Shown here: piece by piece, positions 37,465 through 45,757 of the stretch
Position numbering within the stretch: the stretch's first letter is position 1
Layout of the letters: the number at the start of each line of letters is the position of its first letter
DNA from: Paenibacillus sp. FSL R5-0623
Lineage (GTDB): Bacteria; Bacillota; Bacilli; Paenibacillales; Paenibacillaceae
Assembly (NCBI RefSeq): GCF_037974265.1
Contig: NZ_CP150233.1
Location: 3,348,001-3,412,000 of the forward strand
Length of the DNA stretch: 64,000 nt
Direction: 5' to 3'
The notes under the pieces: generated by a model
The model's database searches: none
Told to the model about the DNA's origin: nothing
Seen by the model: only the letters and a program-made list of their open reading frames with translations
Program-made: the position numbers and the translations under genes

Positions 37465-38419
37465 TCTTATTTCACAAGCTTTAAACAAAGCCCATATGGG
37501 AATTATGATCGTGGACAGGCATTTGAAAGTTGTTGTGTGGAATGCCTGGTTGGAGCGCTTTACTGGCAAGAATGTAGAAGAGGTAGTAGGCTTGAATCTG
37601 CTCGAGGTCTGCCCACGGTTTAAATCAAATATGTATCTAAATATTTTGCAAAATGCGCTGTATCATGGACAGAGCAGATTTTGCTCAAGCGCGTTACATA
37701 AGGCCTTCATTCTTCCTAATGAAGGAGAGGATGAACAATTTTTCAGACAAAATATGCATGTTGAACCGCTCTATCATGAAGATCGGAGTTATGCCCTCAT
37801 TCAGATTACTGACATGACACACACCAATACCAGGGTATATAAACTTAAAAATCTGATCAAAGAACTGGAGACGGAGTACGCCAAAATCAAAATCTCCGAA
37901 AAAATCAGCAAGCATTTGTCTTTGCATGATCCACTTACAGGTCTGCCTAATCGTCTTGCTTATAATGACCTTCTTGCCTGGGCTATCAGTAATGCCAAAA
38001 GAAACCATAGCAAACTAGCTGTCATGTTTGTGGATGCTGATGGGTTTAAACAAGTGAATGATACATATGGACACCATGTTGGCGATCAAGTGTTGCTGGA
38101 AATGGCAAAGCGATTAAGCGAAACAATTCCAAGTGCGGACACGGTAGCTCGGCTTGGCGGGGACGAATTCATCATTTTAAGCCATCTGAAAGATGATCAT
38201 GATGCTGAAGTCATTGCCAAAAGATTGGAAGCTGCATTTAGTACCCATTTCAAAATTGCTGGAAACTATATCAACCTTTCGATGAGTATTGGTATCAGCC
38301 TATTTCCCAAGCATGGACAGGAGCCTTCCGAACTTCTGAGACATGCGGATGGAGCCATGTACAAGATTAAAAAAAATGGCAAGAATGGTTACGGAATCTA
38401 TGAACCTGAAAATGTTTAA
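37457..38419 (+). CDS. PAS-GGDEF diguanylate cyclase
   Basis: A 320-residue soluble protein. A PAS domain spans about residues 8-120 (MGIMIVDRHLKVVVWNAWLE), then a short coiled linker and a GGDEF domain (about 155-318) with the signature intact at 234-238 and DPLTGLPNR at its start. It should make cyclic di-GMP. The inhibitory RxxD site five residues before GGDEF is replaced by PSAD, so product inhibition is probably missing. It overlaps the CheC-like gene by 8 bases. The three genes look like one signalling unit; the PAS ligand is unknown. Confidence 0.9.
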   Translation: MDNLISQALNKAHMGIMIVDRHLKVVVWNAWLERFTGKNVEEVVGLNLLEVCPRFKSNMYLNILQNALYHGQSRFCSSALHKAFILPNEGEDEQFFRQNMHVEPLYHEDRSYALIQITDMTHTNTRVYKLKNLIKELETEYAKIKISEKISKHLSLHDPLTGLPNRLAYNDLLAWAISNAKRNHSKLAVMFVDADGFKQVNDTYGHHVGDQVLLEMAKRLSETIPSADTVARLGGDEFIILSHLKDDHDAEVIAKRLEAAFSTHFKIAGNYINLSMSIGISLFPKHGQEPSELLRHADGAMYKIKKNGKNGYGIYEPENV

Positions 38420-38438
38420 GAAATCTAAAAATGTCTTT

Positions 38439-38469
38439 AAATAAAGTTGCTATTATAGCAACTTTATTT
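38439..38469. terminator. bidirectional terminator between GGDEF and small membrane protein genes
   Basis: AAATAAAGTTGCTA and TAGCAACTTTATTT form a perfect 14-bp stem with a 3-base loop, AT-rich at the base. It serves the plus-strand GGDEF gene and overlaps the stop of the minus-strand gene at 38464. Confidence 0.75.
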
Positions 38470-38679
38470 GTCTATAAGGAGAAGTCGGAAAGAGGCGATA
38501 GTCAGAACAGTACCAAAAGCAAGGAGAAAAACGCCTCTAAACTTGATACCTATCATATCGTATTCATGAAGTTCATCCTTCGTACGATTAAAAGGCCACG
38601 AGTTAGGTCGTCTCAGTGCTCTAACCCCAAAGAATAAACCAATCATTCCAAGCAACAGAAAGAAAAAGAAGAAAAACAT
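38464..38679 (-). CDS. small two-helix membrane protein, unknown function
   Basis: A 71-residue ORF with AAAGGGGGGA ahead of its ATG on the minus strand. It has a very Phe-rich first helix (about residues 2-18), a polar basic middle (RRPNSWPFNRTKDELHEYD) and a second helix (about 48-67). No family is recognised. The ribosome binding site, the hydrophobic pattern and the terminator at its 3' end support a real gene. It is separated from the HxlR gene upstream by 52 bases. Confidence 0.6.
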   Translation of the reverse strand: MFFFFFFLLLGMIGLFFGVRALRRPNSWPFNRTKDELHEYDMIGIKFRGVFLLAFGTVLTIASFRLLLIDK

Positions 38680-38731
38680 ATCATCCCCCCTTTAACAAAG
38701 ATAAGTAATATGGAAGCCTAGTTTAAGTTGC

Positions 38732-39076
38732 TTAGCCGTATTCTTTGCCGAAGTCCTCCATCTTTTCAAGGATCGGTAGTAACTTCATTCCCATGTCTGT
38801 TAAGGAATACTCAACTCGCGGAGGAACTTCCGGATATACATCACGTTGAATAACACCATCATTTTCCAACTCTTTAAGCTGCTTTGTGAGGGAGCCTTGG
38901 GACAGATCGCCAAGGAATTTTTTGATATCCGTATATCGCCGTGTTTCGTCTTTTAGGTACCATAAGATGAAATATTTCCAACGCCCAGAAAGGACATTCT
39001 GAGTAAAAGCTATGGCGTACATATCACTTTTTCCATCTATAAACTCTTGTTCAAATCCTTCATTGCAAACTCTCAT
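38732..39076 (-). CDS. HxlR-family winged-helix transcriptional regulator
   Basis: A 114-residue regulator. The N-terminal Cys4, then NVLSGRWKYFILWYLKDETRRYTDIKKFLG and the recognition part SQGSLTKQLKELENDGVIQRDVYPEVPPRVEYSLTDMG, are the classic HxlR signature. CAGGAGTG lies ahead of the ATG. It is divergent from the Gfo/Idh/MocA gene with a 265-base shared region containing several inverted repeats. HxlR proteins often sense reactive aldehydes or redox stress through the N-terminal cysteine and control a neighbouring oxidoreductase. Confidence 0.9.
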   Translation of the reverse strand: MRVCNEGFEQEFIDGKSDMYAIAFTQNVLSGRWKYFILWYLKDETRRYTDIKKFLGDLSQGSLTKQLKELENDGVIQRDVYPEVPPRVEYSLTDMGMKLLPILEKMEDFGKEYG

Positions 39077-39164
39077 TCATATCACTCCTGGTCCAAAGGT
39101 ACAAAAAGATGTACTATGTTCATTTAAATTGCCCTCTTTGCAAACAAAACAAATACACCTATGA

Positions 39165-39200
39165 TGGTGTCAACACCAAAACAATTTTAGTTTACCTAAA
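39165..39200. promoter_or_regulatory. inverted repeats in the HxlR / oxidoreductase divergent region
   Basis: TGGTGTCAACACCA at 39165-39178 and TTTAG-N5-CTAAA at 39186-39200 are two palindromes about 90-125 bases from the HxlR start. Either could be the HxlR operator. No direct evidence beyond symmetry. Confidence 0.35.
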
Positions 39201-39235
39201 ATGTGAAAGAATAATAATGTATCTCGATTGAATAG

Positions 39236-39247
39236 TTAGCAAGCTAA
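39236..39247 (+). promoter_or_regulatory. TTAGC-GCTAA operator, copy 1 (oxidoreductase gene)
   Basis: TTAGCAAGCTAA is followed directly by an AT-rich stretch (ATAAAATATATC) that resembles a -10 region. The same palindrome precedes the nitroreductase (40485) and MarR (41555) genes, so the MarR protein is the likely binder. Confidence 0.6.
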
Positions 39248-39341
39248 ATAAAATATATCATAGAAATGAGTGACTTATAAGGGCTGGAGACAAATCAATA
39301 TTCAATCATACTGTAAATATTAACAAGGGAGATGTTTAACA

Positions 39342-40445
39342 ATGAGTAAAAAAATTCGTACAGGTATCATAGGAGCATCCATTAATAACGGGTGGGCGAG
39401 TGGTACACATATTCCAGCTATTCAGCATTTGGATGAATTCGAGCTTACAGCGGTTGGGACAAGTAATATGGTAAGTGCAAAGAAAAGCGCAGAAGCTTTC
39501 CGGGCAGATCATGGCTTTGATAATATGGAGGAGTTGGCTCAGCACCCTGATGTGGATATGGTTGTTGTCAGTATTAACGTCAAGGAACATTATAATGCAG
39601 TCAAAGCCATCGCTCCTGCTGGCAAACCAATCTATTGTGAATGGCCACTGGGTTCTAATACAGAGGAAGCGCTTGAAATGCAGGAATGGATAGCGTCCGC
39701 ACAACTGCCAAATGCGATTGGATTACAGGCTAGACAAGCCCCGGCCGTTCAATACGTAAAAGATTTATTGGCAGACGGTTATGTCGGCAAAGTGTTATCT
39801 GCCAACCTGAAGATCGCTATAGATGGCATGGGTGGCGTTGGTGACAAGTCGACTGCGTACTTGTATGACCGGAAAGTTGGGGGGAACTTGCTGACCATTG
39901 TAGGGGGCCATAATCTGGATGCCTTCACTTTCATGCTTGGGGACTTTACAGAATTGTCTGCAACCACAGCTCAACAGTTTCCAGAAGTTGAATTGGTTGA
40001 TATTCAGAAAGTCATCAAGAAAACGACGGATGATCAGATCATGATTACAGGAAAATTGACTAATGGTGCAGCAGCCAGTGTCCATATTCAAGGTGGAGTT
40101 AAACATCAGACAGGACTCACACTTGAAATCTTCGGAGACAACGGCACAATTGTGCTGAGCGCTCCTGCATCCATTCAATTCGGATCACACCAATTACGCG
40201 GTGCAGGATCTACGGACAACGAGCTTCGTGAACTAACCATTCCCGATGTCTATTTCTCGGCTCCACATTCTCTATATAACGACTCCGGATTTGTTCTAAA
40301 CATGGCTCAGGCTTATCGCAAGTTTGCCAAAGATATTCAAGAAGGCACTACCTTAGCACCTACTTTCGAGGATGCGGTGAAACTACATCAGTTACTGGAT
40401 GCCGTCGAGAGATCAGCCCAGACCGGTGAACGTCAATATCTATAA
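39342..40445 (+). CDS. Gfo/Idh/MocA-family NAD(P)-dependent oxidoreductase
   Basis: A 367-residue protein. The Rossmann start GIIGASINNGWASGTHIPAI has an unusual insertion in the dinucleotide loop, as in the Gal80-like subgroup. The conserved CEWPLGSN replaces the typical EKP segment, and GGHNLDAFTFMLG provides the substrate-site histidine. Members oxidise or reduce sugars and inositols; some Gal80-like forms are regulators. A ribosome binding site AAGGGAG is present. It carries the shared operator upstream and is probably co-regulated with the nitroreductase gene. Confidence 0.87.
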   Translation: MSKKIRTGIIGASINNGWASGTHIPAIQHLDEFELTAVGTSNMVSAKKSAEAFRADHGFDNMEELAQHPDVDMVVVSINVKEHYNAVKAIAPAGKPIYCEWPLGSNTEEALEMQEWIASAQLPNAIGLQARQAPAVQYVKDLLADGYVGKVLSANLKIAIDGMGGVGDKSTAYLYDRKVGGNLLTIVGGHNLDAFTFMLGDFTELSATTAQQFPEVELVDIQKVIKKTTDDQIMITGKLTNGAAASVHIQGGVKHQTGLTLEIFGDNGTIVLSAPASIQFGSHQLRGAGSTDNELRELTIPDVYFSAPHSLYNDSGFVLNMAQAYRKFAKDIQEGTTLAPTFEDAVKLHQLLDAVERSAQTGERQYL

Positions 40446-40484
40446 CCCTCCCTAAACGGAAAAAAATCTGATCCATCCATATAC

Positions 40485-40496
40485 TTAGCATGCTAA
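40485..40496 (+). promoter_or_regulatory. TTAGC-GCTAA operator, copy 2 (nitroreductase gene)
   Basis: A perfect palindrome TTAGCATGCTAA followed by ATATATTCG, the same layout as copies 1 and 3. A short hairpin (AAGGGCACA / TGTGCCTTT) follows at 40516-40539. The remaining leader to 40720 holds no gene that I can support. Confidence 0.6.
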
Positions 40497-40719
40497 ATAT
40501 ATTCGCGCTTATAGTAAGGGCACACATATCTGTGCCTTTCCAGAACGAAGGAGAAGATGGTTGAGGATAAAAGTGATGCAACTGGCACTACAGATGATTT
40601 CGGGAAAGCGGTTTGTTCCATAAGGAATATGAAGGAAAAACACTAGGCGAGAATATGGGCGTTCCTTACGGATACGGATTGCAGGAACATGGAATCAACG
40701 AATAAAGGAGAGGTTCTTA

Positions 40720-41460
40720 ATGAATAACACACTCGAATTGCTTCATAATCATACATCGTTTCGTTCTTACACATCTCAACCCCTAACTGATGATCAAATA
40801 GAAGCAATATTTCAGGCAGCGAATCAAACTTCATCGTTCAGTCTTCTGCAGGCGGTATCCATTATTCGCATCACAGATCCGGTACTTCGAAAAAAAGTCA
40901 GACATCTGTGTGTCGATCAACCCTATATTGAAGAAGCGGCCGAATTCTGGGTCTTCTGTGCAGATTTCAACCGAAATCATGAAATCGCTCCGGATGTGGA
41001 TATTGAATATATTGAATTTCTGTTGATTGGTTCTTTCGATGCCGGCCTGATGGCACAAAATGCGTTAACCGCGGCTGAATCGCTGGGACTTGGCGGAGTG
41101 TTCATTGGTGGGGTCAGAGCAAATATTAGCGAACTATCTGACGTATTGAATTTACCGAAATATGTTATCCCTCTGGTGGGATTATGTATCGGTAATCCAG
41201 CTGGAGATAAGCCGGAACTGAAACCTCGGCTCCCTCAATCCATGGTATTGCTTGATAATCAATACCAACCAATGGATCAAGAGAAATTAGCAATCTATGA
41301 TGAGACCATGCTGAAGTATTATGAAAATCGTCCGACGAGAGCTCCTTTCACCGTAAAAAAAGTAAAAGGATGGAGTGACCATATACAGGATCACCTCGAG
41401 AGAAGTATTCAACCGCAAATGATGAGCTATTTGAACAAGCAAGGGTTTGCCAAAAAATAA
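40720..41460 (+). CDS. NfsA-type nitroreductase (FMN-dependent oxidoreductase)
   Basis: A 246-residue nitroreductase-family protein with AAGGAGAGG ahead of the ATG. HTSFRSYTSQPLTDDQIEAI is the typical FMN-phosphate start; GLMAQNALTAAESLGLGGVFIGGVR and LVGLCIGNPAGDK mark the flavin site of the NfsA/FRP group. The C-terminal part (about 195-246) with HIQDHLERS and FAKK is normal for this subgroup. It reduces quinones, nitro compounds or flavins using NADPH. Palindromic operator copy 2 lies upstream, and the MarR gene follows 137 bases after its stop. Confidence 0.9.
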   Translation: MNNTLELLHNHTSFRSYTSQPLTDDQIEAIFQAANQTSSFSLLQAVSIIRITDPVLRKKVRHLCVDQPYIEEAAEFWVFCADFNRNHEIAPDVDIEYIEFLLIGSFDAGLMAQNALTAAESLGLGGVFIGGVRANISELSDVLNLPKYVIPLVGLCIGNPAGDKPELKPRLPQSMVLLDNQYQPMDQEKLAIYDETMLKYYENRPTRAPFTVKKVKGWSDHIQDHLERSIQPQMMSYLNKQGFAKK

Positions 41461-41554
41461 GGACCAACCAATCTTTGTTGTAAAAATTGGATAGGAAAAG
41501 GCCCTTAAAGACGACACTAAGGAGAATTGACACCTATATATCCCCATGATACAT

Positions 41555-41566
41555 TTAGTCTGCTAA
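41555..41566 (+). promoter_or_regulatory. TTAGC-GCTAA operator, copy 3 (marR gene), next to a -10 box
   Basis: TTAGTCTGCTAA lies directly before TATAAT at 41568-41573. A repressor bound here would block the promoter, consistent with autoregulation of the MarR gene that starts at 41598. Confidence 0.6.
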
Positions 41567-41597
41567 ATATAATTCGGATGTTAGGGGGGGATTGTTC

Positions 41598-42023
41598 ATG
41601 ACAGATGCAGTAGATTGTGATATTCGACAGTCCTTAGATCGAATTTCCTCCCAAATGCGTCGAAACTATAGTGAATCTCTTCGGGAACTTAATCTCTATG
41701 TAGGACAAGATAATTTGTTGTATCGGCTGTGGTTGGGTGATGGGGTAACACAGATGCAACTAAGTGAACATATGAAATGCGAACCACCAACGGTTACAAA
41801 CATGGTCAAATCACTGGAGCAGAACGGTTTTATATATCGCAAACGTGATGTACAGGATGCAAGGATCATGCGTATCTTTCTAACCGATAAGGGCAAAGAA
41901 TTAGAAAAACCGGTTGAGTATAAATGGAGAGAGCAGCAAGAGAAACTACTTCAATCCATTTCTTCGGAAGATCGGCTGATATTGAGGCAATTCATGCAAC
42001 AAATGGAGCGAAATATTTTATAA
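41598..42023 (+). CDS. MarR-family transcriptional regulator
   Basis: A 141-residue winged-helix protein; ATG 41598 is 7 bases after a G7 ribosome binding site. The helix-turn-helix and wing are VTQMQLSEHMKCEPPTVTNMVKSLEQNGFIYRKRDVQDARIMRIFLTDKG. Proteins of this family bind palindromes as dimers and release them in the presence of phenolic or oxidised compounds. The three related palindromes at 39236, 40485 and 41555 fit a small regulon of this gene, the nitroreductase and the oxidoreductase. Confidence 0.92.
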   Translation: MTDAVDCDIRQSLDRISSQMRRNYSESLRELNLYVGQDNLLYRLWLGDGVTQMQLSEHMKCEPPTVTNMVKSLEQNGFIYRKRDVQDARIMRIFLTDKGKELEKPVEYKWREQQEKLLQSISSEDRLILRQFMQQMERNIL

Positions 42024-42067
42024 CTTATGCCAAGCTTCATGTAAGCTAAATGAAATGAACGAAGCAG

Positions 42068-42092
42068 AGCCGCTATTATAGCGGCTTTTTTT
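42068..42092 (+). terminator. rho-independent terminator after marR
   Basis: AGCCGCTA and TAGCGGCT form an 8-bp stem with a TTA loop, followed by a T7 run. Confidence 0.93.
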
Positions 42093-42310
42093 ACTGCCAA
42101 TAGATATGCATCCTTGTCCAGAACAAAGAATTTGTACTGTCCGTTTCGGAATTCACGATTGCATCTCTAATGCTGGGATAAGATTGTGATAATTCAAGTT
42201 AATTTTGTTCATTTCGATGTTGAAGTGATTACAGTACACTGAAAGAACATACAAACGGAACACACTAAACATGAAAAATGTGGGGATTATAATTCGCTGG
42301 AGGTTTTAAC

Positions 42311-44626
42311 GTGAAGACCAAAAATATCTGGTTTAATCAACCAGCTGGAACATGGGAAGAGGCATTACCTATCGGAAATGGAACTCTTGGTGGCATGATT
42401 TTTGGAAAAACACAGATCGAGAGAATTCAGCTTAATGAAGATAGTCTGTGGTATGGTGGTCCGATGGAGCGGAATAATCCACAAGCACTTGAATCTTTAT
42501 CTCAGATCAGAAACCTGATTTTTGAAGGTAAGATTAGGGAAGCAGAAGAACTCGCAGCAGATACTCTGGTAGGTGTTCCTGACGGGCAAAGGCATTATGA
42601 GCCACTAGGGGACTTCTATATCGCTATGGATCACAGTGAACATGAACCAAATGAATATCAAAGACATCTCGATCTGGAACATGGCAAGGTAAACGTGAAT
42701 TATACCGCAAATCAATCCATTTACAGCCGAGATTATTTTGCTAGCTACCCGGATCAAGTGCTCGTTGTTCATCTCAAATCTAGCGTGCCTGGAAAGTTAT
42801 CTTTCTCCACTGTTTTTGGCAGGGGAACCGTTCTGGAATCAACATCCTATTCAGATATTCTTAAGCATCCTGTTGGTTTCCAATCCTATCTGGACCGGAT
42901 CGAGAAGCGTGGAACGAATGACTTGATCATCCGAGGAAGAAGTGGGGGAGAGGAAGGAATTCGATTTTGTTGTGCGATTCGCCTTATATCTGAAGGGGGG
43001 CAGGTTCATTATTCAAGCGGTCAGCTTTCTCTGAAGGATGGTAATTCAGCAACAATTCTAATCACGGCTTGCACGGATTTCCGAGTACCCAAGGAACAAC
43101 TCGAAGTGGAGTGCCTCAAAAGAATTGAAGCTGCTTTCGCAAAACCATATAGCGAACTGCTCACCGATCATGTCTCGGACTATCAATCCTTATTCAAGCG
43201 GATGGATATACATCTCGAAGATGAACATAAAGATGTGATATGTTCCGAACTTCCAATCGATCAGCGCCTTGAGCGGCTTAGAGCTGGTAAGCATGATCCG
43301 GAACTGCTGAGTCTATACTTTCAATTTGGTCGCTATCTGCTTATCTCAAGCAGCCGTCCAGGTTCTTTACCGGCAAACCTTCAAGGGATATGGAATAAAG
43401 ACATGCTTCCTGTATGGGATAGCAAATATACGATTAATATTAATACACAGATGAACTATTGGCCTGCAGAAAGCTGCAATCTGTCTGAATGTCACATTCC
43501 ATTGTTTGATTTTATAGATCGACTGCAAGTCCGGGGAAAGGAAACCGCTAGAACCATGTATGGATGCAAGGGGTTCGTTGCTCATCACAATTCGGATATC
43601 TGGGCAGACGCTGCTCCGCAGGATGTATGCATGACATCGACGTTTTGGACTATGGGAGGAGCGTGGCTTTCATTACATCTATGGGACCACTACGAATACA
43701 ATAAGGATGTTCAATTTCTCAAAAAAGTTTACTCCACGATGAAAGATGCGGCTATGTTTATTCTGGATTATCTTACAGAGGATCCTTCCGGCAATTGGGT
43801 GATATGTCCTTCGTCCTCACCGGAAAATCGCTATATATTAGATAATGGAGAGTCGGGGGCTTTATGTTTTGGTGCTTCAATGGACAATCAGATTATTAGA
43901 GAACTCTTCACGCGTTGCATTGAAAGTACCCGAATATTGCAAGAGGATCAGGAATTTGGAGAATTACTCCGTAGTGCTTTAACCAAAATACCGGAGACCT
44001 CCATTGGCAAACATGGCCAGATCCAAGAGTGGAGTAACGATTATGATGAATTGGAACCGGGTCACAGACATATTTCCCATTTATTCGCTTTGCATCCTGG
44101 AACGCAAATTACGTTGCAAGCAACGCCTGACCTGGCCAAGGCAGCTCGTGTAACACTCGACAGAAGACTGGAACACGGTGGTGGACACACAGGATGGAGC
44201 CGGGCGTGGATTCTCAACATGTGGGCACGATTAGAGGAGTCGGAACTTGCACACGATAACATCGTGGAACTTCTACGTTCCTCCACATTACCCAATCTGT
44301 TTTGTGACCATCCTCCATTTCAAATTGATGGGAACTTTGGAGGTACTGCAGGTATAGCAGAGATGCTTCTCCAGAGCCATAACGAAGTAATCAGATTGTT
44401 ACCTGCTTTGCCGGCAGCGTGGCCAAAAGGATATATTCGTGGTATTCGGGCTCGGGGCGGATTTGAAATAGATCTGGAATGGGAAAATGGTCGTCTGTTA
44501 AATACCAGAATTCGTTCTATTGCAGAATCAAGAGTAACCCTATCCTATCTGGACCAAAAGATAGAATTAACCTTCCCTGGCCCCAATGCCATGATTGAAT
44601 TAAAAGGGGATAAATGGAATAAATAA
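42311..44626 (+). CDS. GH95-family glycoside hydrolase (probable alpha-L-fucosidase)
   Basis: A 771-residue cytoplasmic enzyme from GTG 42311, behind GGAGG. The N-terminal WFNQPAGTWEEALPIGNGTLGGMI is the signature of the GH95 N-domain, and the (alpha/alpha)6 core has NINTQMNYWPAE (Asn376 and Asn378), PSSSPENRY (Glu505) and FQIDGNFGG (Asp674), which I match from memory to the catalytic residues of the Bifidobacterium enzyme. GH95 members cut alpha-1,2-L-fucosides, and some act on alpha-L-galactosides of plant glycans. It is monocistronic between two terminators. The neighbouring minus-strand AraC gene is a possible regulator. Confidence 0.88.
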   Translation: MKTKNIWFNQPAGTWEEALPIGNGTLGGMIFGKTQIERIQLNEDSLWYGGPMERNNPQALESLSQIRNLIFEGKIREAEELAADTLVGVPDGQRHYEPLGDFYIAMDHSEHEPNEYQRHLDLEHGKVNVNYTANQSIYSRDYFASYPDQVLVVHLKSSVPGKLSFSTVFGRGTVLESTSYSDILKHPVGFQSYLDRIEKRGTNDLIIRGRSGGEEGIRFCCAIRLISEGGQVHYSSGQLSLKDGNSATILITACTDFRVPKEQLEVECLKRIEAAFAKPYSELLTDHVSDYQSLFKRMDIHLEDEHKDVICSELPIDQRLERLRAGKHDPELLSLYFQFGRYLLISSSRPGSLPANLQGIWNKDMLPVWDSKYTININTQMNYWPAESCNLSECHIPLFDFIDRLQVRGKETARTMYGCKGFVAHHNSDIWADAAPQDVCMTSTFWTMGGAWLSLHLWDHYEYNKDVQFLKKVYSTMKDAAMFILDYLTEDPSGNWVICPSSSPENRYILDNGESGALCFGASMDNQIIRELFTRCIESTRILQEDQEFGELLRSALTKIPETSIGKHGQIQEWSNDYDELEPGHRHISHLFALHPGTQITLQATPDLAKAARVTLDRRLEHGGGHTGWSRAWILNMWARLEESELAHDNIVELLRSSTLPNLFCDHPPFQIDGNFGGTAGIAEMLLQSHNEVIRLLPALPAAWPKGYIRGIRARGGFEIDLEWENGRLLNTRIRSIAESRVTLSYLDQKIELTFPGPNAMIELKGDKWNK

Positions 44627-44646
44627 TAAGAACTTACCGATTACCT

Positions 44647-44695
44647 GAGCGAATACCGGCTGATAAAATTGCCGGGTGAATTCGCTCTTTTTTTT
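44647..44695 (+). terminator. rho-independent terminator after the GH95 gene
   Basis: GAGCGAATACCGG pairs with CCGGGTGAATTCGCTC (small internal mismatch) and runs into T8. Confidence 0.9.
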
Positions 44696-44746
44696 GCTGA
44701 AATAAGATATAGGCAAAAGTTGGCGTCTTTTTGCTCAATGCAATGT

Positions 44747-45598
44747 TTAAAGAAGACTTCCATATTTAACAAATTTACCAGGTGAAGTGCCGACCTGCTT
44801 GGTGAAGCTGCGAATAAAATTGGCATAATCTCCAAAACCGGATTGATAACAGGCCTCTGTAATACTCAACCCTTCCATTAAATAAGATTTCGACAGCTCT
44901 ATACGGCGACTAAGAATATATGCTCGAATCGTGAGTCCGGTATGCTTTTTGAATTGCCGACTAATATAACTCCTATTCGTGAACATAGCCTCTGACAATT
45001 GTTCGAGGGTCAGTTGCCTCGTCAGATTACATTCAATGTAATCCATCGTGTTTCGAACTAATTCAGGCATAATATCTGTTGCAACAAAATCCGTATTTTG
45101 AAAAGTTAGATTTGTTAGAAGGAGTAACTGTGTAATCAAAATATTCCCCAGAATATCCGCTCCATAGTCACTTGATGAGAGACACTGTTCAAGCTCGCCA
45201 GCTAATTGCAGCACTCGTTGAAGCTCTTCCACTTCAAGATGTACGATATTACCCTTACCCTTGGGACGGTAGTCGAAACATGCGGATAAGTTGGTGCTTG
45301 AAGTAGACAAACGGTTCAGATATGACTTTTTCAGATTTATGGTAATTCTCTCATATTCGTTTTTGTCCAAGGCAAAGGAACGGTGCATCTCCTCCGGGCT
45401 AAGAACGAGCAGATCGCCACGTTGCAAATGGTAACAACGGTTCTCAATATAGAAGTTTACATTGCCACGAAGAAATATGTAAAGTTCATATGCATTATGT
45501 CGATGATAAAACGTTCCCATATTATACGTGGTGGTGCGATGAAGGTACAACAGTTCATTCTGGATTGGATCAAACAGGTATTCTGAAGTCTCATTCAT
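44747..45598 (-). CDS. AraC-family regulator with cupin sensor domain
   Basis: A 283-residue regulator. ATG at 45598 is chosen because the upstream extension has no signal or family similarity and because AAGGAGG lies in the leader, though 13 bases away. Residues about 25-90 are the cupin part (FYHRHNAYELYIFLRGNVNFYIE), and about 180-283 the double helix-turn-helix (LEQLSEAMFTNRSYISRQFK; ITEACYQSGFGDYANFIRSF). It is divergent from the 660-residue gene at 45758 and convergent with GH95; either or both may be targets. Confidence 0.85.
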   Translation of the reverse strand: MNETSEYLFDPIQNELLYLHRTTTYNMGTFYHRHNAYELYIFLRGNVNFYIENRCYHLQRGDLLVLSPEEMHRSFALDKNEYERITINLKKSYLNRLSTSSTNLSACFDYRPKGKGNIVHLEVEELQRVLQLAGELEQCLSSSDYGADILGNILITQLLLLTNLTFQNTDFVATDIMPELVRNTMDYIECNLTRQLTLEQLSEAMFTNRSYISRQFKKHTGLTIRAYILSRRIELSKSYLMEGLSITEACYQSGFGDYANFIRSFTKQVGTSPGKFVKYGSLL

Positions 45599-45711
45599 AT
45601 CGGATATATGGCCTCCTTGTCGTTTCGCGCAATAAATATAGCCGTTTGTGCAATGAAATTGCAGACGTGAACCTATAAAATGTAACCATCCTAGCATGAT
45701 GGATACATAAT

Positions 45712-45725
45712 TGCAAGCGTTTCCA
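45712..45725 (+). promoter_or_regulatory. cre-like CcpA site upstream of the 660-aa gene
   Basis: TGCAAGCGTTTCCA matches TGWAARCGYTWNCW at 13 of 14, 32 bases before the ATG. The CCATC-N7-GATGG inverted repeat just upstream (45686-45702) may be the operator of the divergent AraC regulator. Confidence 0.6.
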
Positions 45726-45757
45726 CTCAGGTGTGTACAACGCGATTGGAGGAAAAG

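Noticed and set aside
40500..40705. Possible remnant of a gene between the oxidoreductase and nitroreductase genes
   Set aside because: One frame is open to a stop at 40621 and another from 40598 to 40705, which could be a frameshifted gene tail. The pieces are short, neither matches a family I know, and the stretch also serves as a leader with an operator and a hairpin.
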